Of a DNA stretch of 50,064 nucleotides, positions 8,880-17,392 are shown piece by piece. A program made the translations under genes and the position numbers. The stretch comes from Lachnospiraceae bacterium (GTDB lineage: Bacteria > Bacillota > Clostridia > Lachnospirales > Lachnospiraceae). The notes under the pieces were generated by a model that searched no databases, was not told the DNA's origin, and worked only from the letters and a program-made list of their open reading frames with translations. The DNA lies in the NCBI GenBank assembly GCA_017467845.1, contig JAFUKH010000051.1:1-50064 (forward strand). The letters are read 5' to 3'. Within the stretch, counting starts at the first letter, position 1; every line of letters starts with the position of its first letter.

Positions 8880-9030
8880 AACTATTCAGAGCCATACGAA
8901 TTTGTGAGAAAAAGGCTCCGCGAGCGTGCTTGCAGGAGACTGTTTTCACAAATTCACATGGTGAGAAGCACACATGAGCAAAAGAAAAGCCTGATTAAGG
9001 CGATTTTGCGAATGGTGGCTCTGAATAGTT
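8880..9030 (+). repeat. Structured intergenic element, copy A
   Basis: An outer stem of 15 perfect pairs (8880-8894 with 9016-9030) encloses three parts. The first is a long arm closed by GAATTTGTGA/TCACAAATTC (8898-8907 with 8946-8955). The second is a small GTG/CAC hairpin with loop AGAAG. The third is the family core: GCAAAA (8978-8983) pairs with TTTTGC (9004-9009) around an inner GCCT/AGGC hairpin. GA at 8976-8977 and GA at 9010-9011 sit opposite each other just outside the core stem, as in a kink-turn. It lies in the probable leader of the AraC-type gene. The family is not one I recognise. Confidence 0.7.
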
Positions 9031-9071
9031 ATATATGACAAAAAATCCACAACACATAGGAGGAGTTTCAC

Positions 9072-10034
9072 GTGTCGAAGCCAAAAAGCACCGTAACAGA
9101 ATATCGAAATTATTATCTTCCCCCTAACTTTCCTGCACTACTTCTTTCAGGAGACTATTGGAAGATTTCAGATGTTCCCAGCGGACGTCTCCATTTTCAT
9201 AATTGTCTCGAAATCGGAATCTGCCACAGCGACAGCGGTATCATGGAATTCTTTGGACAACCCTCTTTCTTTAAAGCAGGTGACATTACGGTTGTTCCGC
9301 GAAACATCCCTCATACCACCTATAGTACAAAGGGTACGGAAAGCCGTTGGTCATATATCTATCTTGATCCGGCGGAGTTGCTTGGCTCCATGCTTCCATC
9401 CACTTGGAAGACACTTGATCTGTCTCTGAGCGACTTCCCGGTTCATCGTTATATTATGCATAAAGAGGAATTCCCGCAGATTTATCAGCTAATTATCAGC
9501 ATTATTGCGGAGATGGAGGAGAAAAGACCCAGCTATCAGATCAGTGCAAGAGGACTTTTCCTCTCTCTCTTCATTGAGCTTTACCGCATTCAGGCCATGG
9601 AAGGAAAGGATAAGACTCTGACAGCTTCTGATGATGAAGGTCCCGACAATTCTCTGGTAATCGCTCCTGCACTGGACTATATCGAAGAAAACTACATGCA
9701 GCAGTTTTCCATTGACCTACTTGCAGATTTGTGTCATTGGAGTCCCACCCATTTCCGTCGTGTATTTCACGACATCATGGGCACTTCACCACTGGACTTC
9801 ATCAACAACACCCGCATTATGAAGTCCTGCAACCTACTTCGCAGTACCGAGGAGTCTATTCTGGATATCTCCGAACGGGTAGGCTTCCACTCTGTATCCA
9901 GCTTTAACAGGTATTTCACAAAGGTTATGCAGATGTCTCCAAGAGAATACCGCAAGCAAATGATTCAAACTGACAAACGTGCCGAGAATCAGTCCATTCT
10001 GGAATATGCCGGATGGATGTTCCCGGAAAAATAA
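9072..10034 (+). CDS. AraC-family transcription regulator with cupin-type sensor domain
   Basis: 320 residues. The N-terminal half has a cupin-like sugar-sensing fold (HFHNCLEIGICHSDSG, then GDITVVPRNIPHTTYS). The C-terminal 100 residues are an AraC DNA-binding domain with two helix-turn-helix units, including THFRRVFHDIMGTSPLDFI and ERVGFHSVSSFNRYFTKVM. The start is GTG, preceded by AGGAGG at 9058-9063. It is divergent from the rhamnogalacturonan operon and probably its activator, a common pairing in these bacteria. A long leader holds structured element A. A symmetrical hairpin after the stop serves as terminator. The ligand is unknown. Confidence 0.93.
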   Translation: MSKPKSTVTEYRNYYLPPNFPALLLSGDYWKISDVPSGRLHFHNCLEIGICHSDSGIMEFFGQPSFFKAGDITVVPRNIPHTTYSTKGTESRWSYIYLDPAELLGSMLPSTWKTLDLSLSDFPVHRYIMHKEEFPQIYQLIISIIAEMEEKRPSYQISARGLFLSLFIELYRIQAMEGKDKTLTASDDEGPDNSLVIAPALDYIEENYMQQFSIDLLADLCHWSPTHFRRVFHDIMGTSPLDFINNTRIMKSCNLLRSTEESILDISERVGFHSVSSFNRYFTKVMQMSPREYRKQMIQTDKRAENQSILEYAGWMFPEK

Positions 10035-10054
10035 GTAGAAAAGTTGCGCGCAGC

Positions 10055-10092
10055 ATAAGACGCCCAGAGGAAGTGTTCCTCTGGGCGTCTTA
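10055..10092. terminator. Shared hairpin terminator between convergent genes
   Basis: A near-perfect hairpin with 16-17 paired bases, stem ATAAGACGCCCAGAGG, lies 20 bases after the AraC stop and just beyond the stop of the convergent surface-protein gene. T-rich tracts are short on both sides, so efficiency in either direction is uncertain. Confidence 0.75.
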
Positions 10093-10105
10093 TATTGTAC
10101 GATAG

Positions 10106-10918
10106 CTACACATTTTTCTTTTTCAGATATAATCCTCCTGTCATGCATACAGCAGCAAGACCAAGCATCCAATAATAGCTTACGATATCACCGGTCTTAG
10201 GTACATCATCCAGCTCATCTGTTGCAGACGAAGATGTCGCCGGAGCTGTTGTAGTCGTCTGTGCAGGAGCACTAACAACGGTGTTTGAAGAAGGCGTTCT
10301 GGAAAAATTACTCTCCGCAGTATTGAACGCACCCTCAACCAAGGAGAATGTTCCTGCCTTTACATCATAGATATCAAACACCAAATGATCTCCCTCATGA
10401 GCATATACGTGAGCAATTTCGCCAATCGCGCCGATTGTTGCCGAAAGCTTTGCCTCCGGCTTGTCGGTGGTAATCTCCAGGTACTGTACATTTTTATTAA
10501 AGTTACAGGTAGTGGTATCGTATACATACGCTTTATTTATATCCGCATTAATTACTCCGACAGAGCCACGTAAAACGTAACACTCCTCCACATATGGAGC
10601 AGTGACAACAGCTGTACCGGCATTCATGAACGTCAGGTTAGAAATCGTCTTTGTTAACTCTAGTTCCAATCTCTTATCAGACTCCATGATTACAACCTTA
10701 TCACCATCTTTAAAATTCTGGTGCATATAATATAACTCTCTGTGCTGCACGGTATCCTCCCATGGGTAATTGGGCTGGTAACGCCACTCATCATCCACTA
10801 CTTTAAGTGTATACGTGGTTGCTCCTTCTGCCTCTACTGTCAACTTTGTGATGCAGGATGCAGTGAACATCATACATAAACTTAAGATTACCGCAAAAAC
10901 CTTCTTCATTCTTTTCAT
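10106..10918 (-). CDS. Secreted, sortase-anchored surface protein with VPKTG motif
   Basis: About 270 residues. An N-terminal signal peptide is followed by a domain I do not recognise, with alternating beta-type sequence (about residues 30-200), and a Thr/Ser/Ala-rich linker. The C-terminal sorting signal is VPKTGD (Val239 to Gly243), then a hydrophobic segment and the tail KKKNV. The gene directly upstream encodes a class B sortase, and the 26-base gap suggests a two-gene operon, so this is the probable dedicated substrate. GGAGG lies two bases from the first ATG (10924) and eight from the ATG at 10918, which I prefer. Its role at the cell surface is unknown. Confidence 0.8.
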   Translation of the reverse strand: MKRMKKVFAVILSLCMMFTASCITKLTVEAEGATTYTLKVVDDEWRYQPNYPWEDTVQHRELYYMHQNFKDGDKVVIMESDKRLELELTKTISNLTFMNAGTAVVTAPYVEECYVLRGSVGVINADINKAYVYDTTTCNFNKNVQYLEITTDKPEAKLSATIGAIGEIAHVYAHEGDHLVFDIYDVKAGTFSLVEGAFNTAESNFSRTPSSNTVVSAPAQTTTTAPATSSSATDELDDVPKTGDIVSYYWMLGLAAVCMTGGLYLKKKNV

Positions 10919-10944
10919 ACTCATGTCCTCCTTTATTCTCTTCT

Positions 10945-11823
10945 CTATTGTTCACTTTCTTCCAGTGGCTGATACAGATGCTGTTCTTCCACTTCCTTTG
11001 CTACCACCACAAATCTTCCGTTGTCCACGTGATAAGAACAGGTAGAAAGGGTGATAAAATGGTCTCCGTACTCTGCCGTGACACCAGTGTCATAGAGAGA
11101 CAATTCTTTGATATTATCATAGAAATCCAGGAATTCCTCCTCGGAATCTGCCTCAAAAAACTTGTAGAACTTGAATACAGTATCACTCTTCTTATACACC
11201 TGAGAGCGGAATACAGCCACTACCTCATAAGTTCTTAACATTTCCGGTGTATAGAGGTGTATGGTGCTGTGGGAAGCCCCATATTCTGCATCCTCGTATT
11301 TCTCCAGTTTACCAAACATGGTACCCGCCTTCATATTATGCCCATGAATAATCAGGTTCGTTGTGGCAGGCTCCACCTTACTGTCGGTATCCAGAATCAG
11401 ACATCCTGCCTTATCATACTCACCGTCAAACCCTTTTCGAAGATAAAACTCTTCATTCTCCGGCGTCCACATAATCGGATAGTCAATATTGGTATCCGGA
11501 ATCTGTAGCCAGCCCGCCATATCCTCATTTGCCAGGAAGTACTCCTTGTAAGGATTCTCCACCAAAGGAACAGGCGTAGGTGTTGGCTCCGGGGTGGGCA
11601 CCTCTGTAGGTTCCACCGTTGGCTTCGGTGTAGGTGTCGGGGCAGCTGTTGGCTCCGGTGTTGATGTTCCCACCGGCTCCGGTACCTGAGTTGCTACTGC
11701 CACATCCGACTCTTCCGGAACACATTCCCCTCCACTGCCGTACTGTAACATCAAAAACAGTATAACCAAAAGAATTGACACAATTATTAATATTATCGCT
11801 AAAATTTTTCGAAAATTCTTCAT
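10945..11823 (-). CDS. Class B sortase
   Basis: A membrane-anchored transpeptidase that joins proteins to the cell wall. The N-terminal segment (residues 6-27) is one membrane helix. A Pro/Thr-rich linker with PTPEPTP repeats follows (about 46-88), then the sortase barrel. The catalytic triad is visible: His162 in IIHGHNMKAGTMF, Cys262 in ITLSTCSYH and Arg270 in DNGRFVVVAK. The spacing and GHNM context mark class B. I place the start at ATG 11823. An upstream TTG at 11880 would add 19 residues but lies beyond a strong promoter. From that promoter the transcript would begin at or next to this ATG, implying a leaderless message. It is followed by the VPKTG substrate gene. Confidence 0.9.
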   Translation of the reverse strand: MKNFRKILAIILIIVSILLVILFLMLQYGSGGECVPEESDVAVATQVPEPVGTSTPEPTAAPTPTPKPTVEPTEVPTPEPTPTPVPLVENPYKEYFLANEDMAGWLQIPDTNIDYPIMWTPENEEFYLRKGFDGEYDKAGCLILDTDSKVEPATTNLIIHGHNMKAGTMFGKLEKYEDAEYGASHSTIHLYTPEMLRTYEVVAVFRSQVYKKSDTVFKFYKFFEADSEEEFLDFYDNIKELSLYDTGVTAEYGDHFITLSTCSYHVDNGRFVVVAKEVEEQHLYQPLEESEQ

Positions 11824-11829
11824 GACTTT

Positions 11830-11858
11830 ATTATAGTAAATTCCCTTTGGTACTGCAA
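11830..11858 (-). promoter_or_regulatory. Promoter of the sortase gene
   Basis: TTGCAG (11858-11853), a 17-base spacer and TATAAT (11835-11830) on the minus strand. The expected start point seven bases on is the A of the sortase ATG at 11823. It is arranged back to back with the plus-strand promoter at 11865-11893; the two -35 boxes are six bases apart. Confidence 0.65.
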
Positions 11859-11864
11859 GTAAAC

Positions 11865-11893
11865 TTGACGCTTTTTTCAAATTTTAATATACT
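11865..11893 (+). promoter_or_regulatory. Promoter for element B and the YesN-type regulator
   Basis: TTGACG (11865-11870), a 17-base spacer and TATACT (11888-11893). The predicted start seven bases downstream, at 11900, is exactly the first paired base of structured element B. Confidence 0.7.
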
Positions 11894-11899
11894 TTATTT

Positions 11900-12051
11900 A
11901 CAGTTCCTCCATCTGAAAATGGAGAAAATTCGTGCTCGCACGAGATTTTCTTTATTCTCAGATGGAAGGAGCGCCATCTTATGAGCAAAGTTAGTCGCGA
12001 AGCGACGAGAAAGTGCCGAAGGCACCTTTGCGAATGGCGCAGGGGAACTGT
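11900..12051 (+). repeat. Structured intergenic element, copy B (5' leader of regulator gene)
   Basis: The outer stem is ACAGTTCC (11900-11907) with GGAACTGT (12044-12051). The long arm is TCCATCTGA/TCAGATGGA (11908-11916 with 11958-11966), capped by CGTG-CTCG-CACG. A GCGCCA/TGGCGC stem (11971-11976 with 12035-12040) leads through opposed GA dinucleotides into GCAAAG/CTTTGC. Inside it are two hairpins with GAA loops, GTCGC-GAA-GCGAC and GTGCC-GAA-GGCAC. It begins at the predicted transcription start and ends about 115 bases before the regulator ATG, so it is a strong candidate for a regulatory leader. Like copy E, it has two inner hairpins instead of one. Confidence 0.72.
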
Positions 12052-12146
12052 AAGTTCTACGCGAATGGCGCAGGGGAACTGTAAGTTCTACGTGAATGGC
12101 GCAGGGGAACTGTAAGTTCTACGCGAATGGCGCGAAGGAACTGTAC
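12030..12146 (+). repeat. 31-bp tandem repeat, 3.8 copies
   Basis: The unit begins GCGAATGGCGCAGGGGAACT and repeats at 12030, 12061, 12092 and 12123. Copies 1-3 differ at one base; copy 4 diverges at its end. Each unit repeats the 3' arm of element B's outer stem (GGAACTGT), giving four possible partners for the single 5' arm. The period is not a multiple of three and there are no spacers, so it is neither coding nor CRISPR. Confidence 0.9.
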
Positions 12147-12166
12147 CACGTATAGGGGGTAACGGA

Positions 12167-13750
12167 ATGTACCGAGTATTGATAGTTGATGACGAAGCCT
12201 TAATCCGGGAAGGATTAAAAGTGATTTGCGATTGGGAAGCACTTGGTTTTTCTATCTGCGGAGACGCAGCCAGTGGCGAGGAAGCGCTACAGAAAATTCT
12301 GCAGTTCAAGCCGGATTTGATTCTCATGGATATCAAAATGCCGGGAATGAACGGATTGGAAATCATAAAAAAATGCCGTGAATCCGGCGTAAACAGCCGT
12401 TTTATTGTCATTAGCGGTTATTCCGACTTTACCTATGCCCAAGAGGCCATCCGTTATGGTGTAGAAAACTATCTTACCAAACCTGTGGATGAAGACGAGC
12501 TGATTCCCACCGTAAAATCCATCAAGGAAGCTATGGACAGAGAAAATCGCAATTCCAATCATCTGGTGCAGATCCGCCGCAAAGCGAAGGATGTAATTCT
12601 TCAGGAAATCGTACAGGGCAAGGAACCGCTGGAAAGCATTCTTACCAAGGACGATATTGATGAATTAGAGTTGGATGCAGACATCTATCAGGTTGTTATA
12701 TATGAGAATTTCAGCATGATACCCACTAGTGCCTCCTACAGCTTTGCAGATCTTTTAAAAGTGACAAACAAGGGGGAACATACCTTTAATTATTTTGAAA
12801 AAGATCAAAAGAATGTTATTTTACTAAAGGGGACCTATGCGCTGAATCGTTTTCAGGACTTCCTTTCCAAATACGAGTCCTCTACTCCACCTCAGAGCGG
12901 AAGCCCTTTAGACACCTTATTTTTAGCCTACGGCAGACCTGTGGCCACTCTGGAGGAAGTACATAAATCATACGCAGAGGCACGGACTCTGATTTGCCGC
13001 CGTTTCTTCTGTATGAACGGTCAGCACACCTTAGGCTACGAAGAACTTCCGGGTGTAGAAGCCATGTCCCACACCATCAGCCCGGACATCCTGCAAAAGT
13101 ATGCCGACGAATTTATCGACTATCTACAAACCTTTAACCGTAAGAAAGTAATCTCCACTCTTTCTGAGTTAGAAGACTTTTTATATGATGTAAAAAACGA
13201 TATTACAGAAGTTAAACTGTTTTTGACCGACATGTATCTTAGCATTAAGGAAGGTATCAGCGTGGTTTATAACAATGCTACCATTCCTTTTGAGAGCAAT
13301 TCTTCTGTAATCAATCTGATTACCGACAAACACTATTTGTATGAGATTATTCAGTTTTTCTCAGAACAGTTCGAGATGATTATGAATTCCACCGGTAATC
13401 CGTCCCGCAACAGCGTACTGGATGATGTGCTCTTTTATATTGATCACAACTATCAGAACAATATTAAGCTGGAGACCATTGCTCCCTTATTTGGATACAA
13501 CAGCGCTTATCTGGGTAAGATTTTCAGCAAAACAGTAGGTGAGAACTTCAACTCCTATGTGGATCATATGCGAATCGAGCATTCCAAGGAGCTGCTTTTA
13601 AATAAGGCCATGAAGGTATATGAGATTGCAGAACGGGTAGGCTACCGCAATGTAGATTATTTCCACAAAAAATTCCGTAAATATGTAGGATTAAGTCCTG
13701 CAGAATTCCGTAAACAAAATAGTATTATCGATGAAGGCAGCGAAGAGTAA
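12167..13750 (+). CDS. YesN-type response regulator with AraC DNA-binding domain
   Basis: 527 residues. An N-terminal receiver domain (1-120) has the acidic pair DDE at 8-10, phospho-acceptor Asp55 in DLILMDIKMPGMNG and Lys in the TKP motif. A long central region (about 150-410) typical of YesN regulators follows, then a C-terminal AraC helix-turn-helix pair (about 425-520) ending VGYRNVDYFHKKFRKYVGLS. The start follows GGGGG with suitable spacing. The matching YesM-type kinase is encoded about 10.6 kb away on the other strand, next to the GH31 gene, and no other YesM/YesN partner is seen here. They may form one system controlling the xyloglucan genes between them (inference). Its leader carries element B and a tandem repeat. 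Confidence 0.94.
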   Translation: MYRVLIVDDEALIREGLKVICDWEALGFSICGDAASGEEALQKILQFKPDLILMDIKMPGMNGLEIIKKCRESGVNSRFIVISGYSDFTYAQEAIRYGVENYLTKPVDEDELIPTVKSIKEAMDRENRNSNHLVQIRRKAKDVILQEIVQGKEPLESILTKDDIDELELDADIYQVVIYENFSMIPTSASYSFADLLKVTNKGEHTFNYFEKDQKNVILLKGTYALNRFQDFLSKYESSTPPQSGSPLDTLFLAYGRPVATLEEVHKSYAEARTLICRRFFCMNGQHTLGYEELPGVEAMSHTISPDILQKYADEFIDYLQTFNRKKVISTLSELEDFLYDVKNDITEVKLFLTDMYLSIKEGISVVYNNATIPFESNSSVINLITDKHYLYEIIQFFSEQFEMIMNSTGNPSRNSVLDDVLFYIDHNYQNNIKLETIAPLFGYNSAYLGKIFSKTVGENFNSYVDHMRIEHSKELLLNKAMKVYEIAERVGYRNVDYFHKKFRKYVGLSPAEFRKQNSIIDEGSEE

Positions 13751-13776
13751 TTCGACTTTCCGTTCCGAAATAAAAA

Positions 13777-13823
13777 CTTCCCCCAAGGGTTCCGATGCAG
13801 TGGCAAGTCACCCTTGGGGGAAG
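13777..13823. terminator. Bidirectional terminator between regulator and GH5 genes
   Basis: A 14-base perfect stem (CTTCCCCCAAGGGT with its complement at 13810-13823) closes a 19-base loop. The plus strand continues CTTTTATTTT and the minus strand TTTTTATTT, so it can end both convergent genes. Confidence 0.92.
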
Positions 13824-13877
13824 CTTTTATTTTGTCACTAGGTAATGGCTCCCCTTGGGAACCAATAAATGTACATC

Positions 13878-16691
13878 CTAGTCTTTCTTTTTAGATTTTG
13901 ATAATCCGCCGCCTGCGATAAACAGGGTAAGGGCAAATACAACTACGCCAAGCACAACGATTCCCACATACATAAGAATCGCGCTGCTTCCGGACGCAGA
14001 TGCGGTCTGCTCCAGTTCTGCCGGCTGCTGGGTTGGCTCTGCCGCCGATGCCTCTGTCGCAGGAGCCTGAGTCTCTACCGGTGCTTCGGTTACTTCCGGT
14101 GCAGGAGTTTCCTCTGCTTCAGGCTGTACCTGCGCTACAGAAGAAGAAATACCCATGGATGCAGTGAGACCGTTTTCAGTAATGGCAGTAATAGTTGCAT
14201 TGCCACTCTTTAGTGCAGTAAGCTTCACTGCTGCCACACCATTTTCATCTACAACGGCACTGGTATCTACAGCCACTACACTGCTGTCAGAAGACATAAA
14301 TGCCACTTTTCCACAGCTTGCAGGAGCTATCTTAAAGGTTGCGACCCACTCTTCTGTATCGTTAATGGATAAAGTAGAGCTTTCTGTGGCAATCTCTGTT
14401 GCCTCCGGTGCCGCTACTGCTGTAGCCCCCTCTTCAAATACTAAGTCACTGATGGTAAAGGTCACGGATACCTTCTGAGGATTCTCCACTCCCGTAAAGT
14501 TCAGTACATGATTCGATACAGTAACTTCTTCAATTACGGAGCCATCCCAAGAGTTAATCGGGTCATTGGTATCGAAGATACCGGATGCCTTCATAGCCGC
14601 CTTTGGCTCATCCATATTCACCTTATAAGAGTTACCATCTACCACAACTTCATCATAGATAATGTTACAGCTTACCAGAGGAGACTTCTTCGCAAGACCC
14701 TTGGTTACGCTGTGATCCTTGATATAGATTGCAGTCAAATTGTTAAGCCCCGTAACACCGGCATTCTTTGCATTTGCGGATAAATCCTTACTGCAATCAA
14801 ACTCTACCGTATAGGTTCCGTCCTCGGAAATGGTAATATCGGAACCATACTCATTGCTGAAATAGCTTGCATCACTGTCATTAAAATATACATTTAAAGC
14901 CAGTGCGATTTCTGCTTTTGCCTCTCCTTCACTGACATTTACCCTTACCATCTTGGTAAGTCCGTCAGAAGAGCTAACCATAATATAAGCAGTTCCCTTA
15001 GCCTTTGCTACCACCTTACCAATCTTAGAAACAGTGGCAACATCAGGATTAGAGGAACGATAGGTCAAATATGCATCGCTGTCCGCAGGCACCTTTGATG
15101 CATTCACATAGAAATACTGATCTACAATTACATCTACGCTTTCCTGCTCCAAAGTGATATCGGTACATGGATTAGAGGTTTCCTGAGCATGTACTTCCAC
15201 CGGAATCTCTAAAAGAGCTTGACCATTATGTGCGTATGCAGTAATTACAGTCTTTCCGATACCGGTGCCATGGATATTGGCCGCCCATACTGAAGGGTCT
15301 GCACCGTTACCATTTACAGTTGCAACGGTTTCGTCACCACTTCTCCACACGATTACATCATTGGAAGCACTTTTATCCACATAATCCGCAAGATTAATGT
15401 CTACAACTTCACCAACCGTAGCGGATACCACACCTTTGTAGGTACCCATATCCGTAATCGGTGTAACCGTCACTTCTTTTGCAATATCTGCTAAGTCCGC
15501 ACTACCATCAAAATAATAACCTCTTAAAATACCTTCGATAATTTCCGGATAAATTTCCTCACAGGTATCTCTGTCAAAGAGAGTAAAACTGAAGTCCGGG
15601 CTCATGGATAAATCATACCAGCCCTGATCCCAGTATACCGGCACCACGCCACTGAGCTTACAAAGTCTGTTCATACCTTCCAGATGATATGCACGCTCTA
15701 TCGTATTATCCTTGTTGATTGCACCGTATTCGCCCATGATTACCGGGATTCCCTGAGCGGTGAACTTGGTTACCACCTTCTCCATTTCCTGAATAATGGT
15801 ATTAAAATTCTCCAGATTCCAGGTCTTATTGGTCGTGTTCTCTGCCAGGCCAAAGAGCCAATCGTAGTGGTGAACCGCTACAAAGAGACGATTTTCCACA
15901 ATATCGCCGGGAATCCAGAACGCTGCCTCTTCACGGGTCATGTTGGTAATATTGGTATAACGTCCCGGTACAGATAACCAACGAACTTCGTTGTTGGAAC
16001 CGGTAGCACGTACGGTATCCACGAAAATCTGGTTCAATTCCATGATTACTTGGGTATCCTTAATAATACCTTCGATAGTATCCTCCGGACCAACCACCTC
16101 GTTCATGGATTCGAAAATCACATGCTCATCATAATCCTTAAATCTCTCTGCAATCTGCTGCCAAACTGCCGCAAACTTCTCTTTTACCGGTGCGATATCC
16201 TCTGCACCTACACGAAGCCATCCTGACTGCTCCGCACCGTCGTGATGAATATTGATGATAACGTACATATTCATATTTACGCAATAATCCACAATATCCT
16301 GCACTCGGCTCATCCACTTGTCATCGATGGTGTAATTATCACTATCATCAATCATGGTACCCCAGGTTACAGGTACTCGTACGGTGTTAAATCCCGCATC
16401 ATGCACTGCTTTTATCAGTGCCTGGGTTGTCTCTACATTCTGCCAGATGGTTTCTCCCGGAGTAAAGCCGGTGTGACCATCCATGGTATTACCAAGGTTC
16501 CAGCCGGTACCCATCTCTGCTACCATTTCGTCCGCTGTCATATCACGGAAGGGCATCTGCGCAGATACAGTCTGGGTAGCTCCGGTTCCTTCTACAGGCG
16601 CCGCTTCTGCTACACTGCGAACATTACCCAGAATGAGTCCTGCGCAAAGCACACCTGCCATAACCTTTCCCAAAAAGCTTTTTATTTTCAT
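13878..16691 (-). CDS. Cell-surface GH5 endo-beta-glucanase (cellulase or xyloglucanase) with Ig-like modules
   Basis: 937 residues. A signal peptide (1-30) precedes a GH5 domain (about 50-430) with GWNLGNT at 63-69, HHDG at 149-152, acid/base Glu198 in FESMNEV and nucleophile Glu321 in IMGEYGA. This pattern resembles subfamily 4, which includes xyloglucan- and glucan-active enzymes. BIG2-like immunoglobulin modules follow (about 440-625), then a beta-rich module related to those in the protein at 21943-24201, another Ig-like segment, a Pro/Glu/Ala/Thr linker, and a C-terminal membrane helix with SKSKKKD tail. It therefore stays attached to the cell. The start at 16691 has GAGGAAGCT upstream; a longer reading to 16799 would overlap the preceding gene and hide the signal peptide. 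Xyloglucan as substrate is inferred from the nearby GH31. Confidence 0.9.
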   Translation of the reverse strand: MKIKSFLGKVMAGVLCAGLILGNVRSVAEAAPVEGTGATQTVSAQMPFRDMTADEMVAEMGTGWNLGNTMDGHTGFTPGETIWQNVETTQALIKAVHDAGFNTVRVPVTWGTMIDDSDNYTIDDKWMSRVQDIVDYCVNMNMYVIINIHHDGAEQSGWLRVGAEDIAPVKEKFAAVWQQIAERFKDYDEHVIFESMNEVVGPEDTIEGIIKDTQVIMELNQIFVDTVRATGSNNEVRWLSVPGRYTNITNMTREEAAFWIPGDIVENRLFVAVHHYDWLFGLAENTTNKTWNLENFNTIIQEMEKVVTKFTAQGIPVIMGEYGAINKDNTIERAYHLEGMNRLCKLSGVVPVYWDQGWYDLSMSPDFSFTLFDRDTCEEIYPEIIEGILRGYYFDGSADLADIAKEVTVTPITDMGTYKGVVSATVGEVVDINLADYVDKSASNDVIVWRSGDETVATVNGNGADPSVWAANIHGTGIGKTVITAYAHNGQALLEIPVEVHAQETSNPCTDITLEQESVDVIVDQYFYVNASKVPADSDAYLTYRSSNPDVATVSKIGKVVAKAKGTAYIMVSSSDGLTKMVRVNVSEGEAKAEIALALNVYFNDSDASYFSNEYGSDITISEDGTYTVEFDCSKDLSANAKNAGVTGLNNLTAIYIKDHSVTKGLAKKSPLVSCNIIYDEVVVDGNSYKVNMDEPKAAMKASGIFDTNDPINSWDGSVIEEVTVSNHVLNFTGVENPQKVSVTFTISDLVFEEGATAVAAPEATEIATESSTLSINDTEEWVATFKIAPASCGKVAFMSSDSSVVAVDTSAVVDENGVAAVKLTALKSGNATITAITENGLTASMGISSSVAQVQPEAEETPAPEVTEAPVETQAPATEASAAEPTQQPAELEQTASASGSSAILMYVGIVVLGVVVFALTLFIAGGGLSKSKKKD

Positions 16692-16710
16692 AGCTTCCTC
16701 ATTTCTGCTT

Positions 16711-17328
16711 TTAAGCTTCGCTGTTATTTTCACTTTCAATTCTTCGGAATGCATACATGGCAAATCCGCTGATAGTGTACATGATACAGGTTGGTCCAAT
16801 TAAAATTCCCAAAAACACGGTAATATTATTAAACATAAAAATCAATATCTCCAGTGCTAAAAACAATACCAATACAATGGTTCTTGGGAAATATTTAATG
16901 GTAATGCGTATGGAATTCTTTATGGTATTAACAACGGTGTTCTCATAACGCGCCAAAAGTGCAAAAGAATAGATAAACGCAGTAATAAACAGTACACATG
17001 CAATAAGTCCGAACACCAATGTAGCCATAGAATCCGTCACCCTATGCAACTCAAAATCCAGATAAACCACATAGGCACAGAACAGAGCTAATAATCCCAT
17101 TGGAATTCCCTGCTTCCAATTTTCCCTAAAGCCTTGGATAAACTGGCGGCCTACATAGCCCTCCGTATCCTCCGCCATCTTATTGGTCACACTGAATACC
17201 GCTACTGTAGAGGCACCAATGGTGACTATCGGCAGACTGAAAATCAGCCACAATATGTTTAACTTTAACACATCCCATAAACTGGACATGAATCTGTATA
17301 AGGGACCATCTACACTAAAAAATTTCAT
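16711..17328 (-). CDS. YesL-family (DUF624) membrane protein
   Basis: 205 residues with about five membrane segments and the N-terminal pattern MKFFSVDGPLYRFMSSLWDV typical of YesL. Members occur almost always beside LplA/B/C-type sugar importers and YesM/YesN regulators; the molecular function is unknown. It lies 19 bases before the GH5 start, and 64 bases plus a terminator after the binding-protein gene. The ribosome site is weak (GGAAGG 11 bases upstream), which together with the terminator suggests low expression. Confidence 0.85.
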   Translation of the reverse strand: MKFFSVDGPLYRFMSSLWDVLKLNILWLIFSLPIVTIGASTVAVFSVTNKMAEDTEGYVGRQFIQGFRENWKQGIPMGLLALFCAYVVYLDFELHRVTDSMATLVFGLIACVLFITAFIYSFALLARYENTVVNTIKNSIRITIKYFPRTIVLVLFLALEILIFMFNNITVFLGILIGPTCIMYTISGFAMYAFRRIESENNSEA

Positions 17329-17358
17329 TTTATCAATAACCTTCCAAGTTTTTAAAAA

Positions 17359-17380
17359 GGCTGCCCTTTTACGGACAGCC
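17359..17380 (-). terminator. Terminator after binding-protein gene 2
   Basis: On the minus strand GGCTG and CAGCC pair around a 12-base loop and are followed by TTTTTAAAAA, 12 bases after the stop of the binding-protein gene. As in importer 1, a terminator sits directly behind the binding-protein gene with enzyme genes downstream. Confidence 0.75.
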
Positions 17381-17392
17381 CCTATATTATCA

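Noticed and set aside
8974-9027. Conserved short peptide starting MSKRK and containing FCEW in the core of elements A, C and D
   Set aside because: Copies A, E and F carry early stops in this frame, no ribosome site is present, and changes between copies preserve base pairing rather than codons.
12030-12146. CRISPR-like array
   Set aside because: The 31-bp units are contiguous with no spacers and no cas gene is near; it is a simple tandem repeat.
16692-16799. 36-residue N-terminal extension of the GH5 protein
   Set aside because: It overlaps the end of the YesL gene, lacks a ribosome site and would bury the signal peptide.
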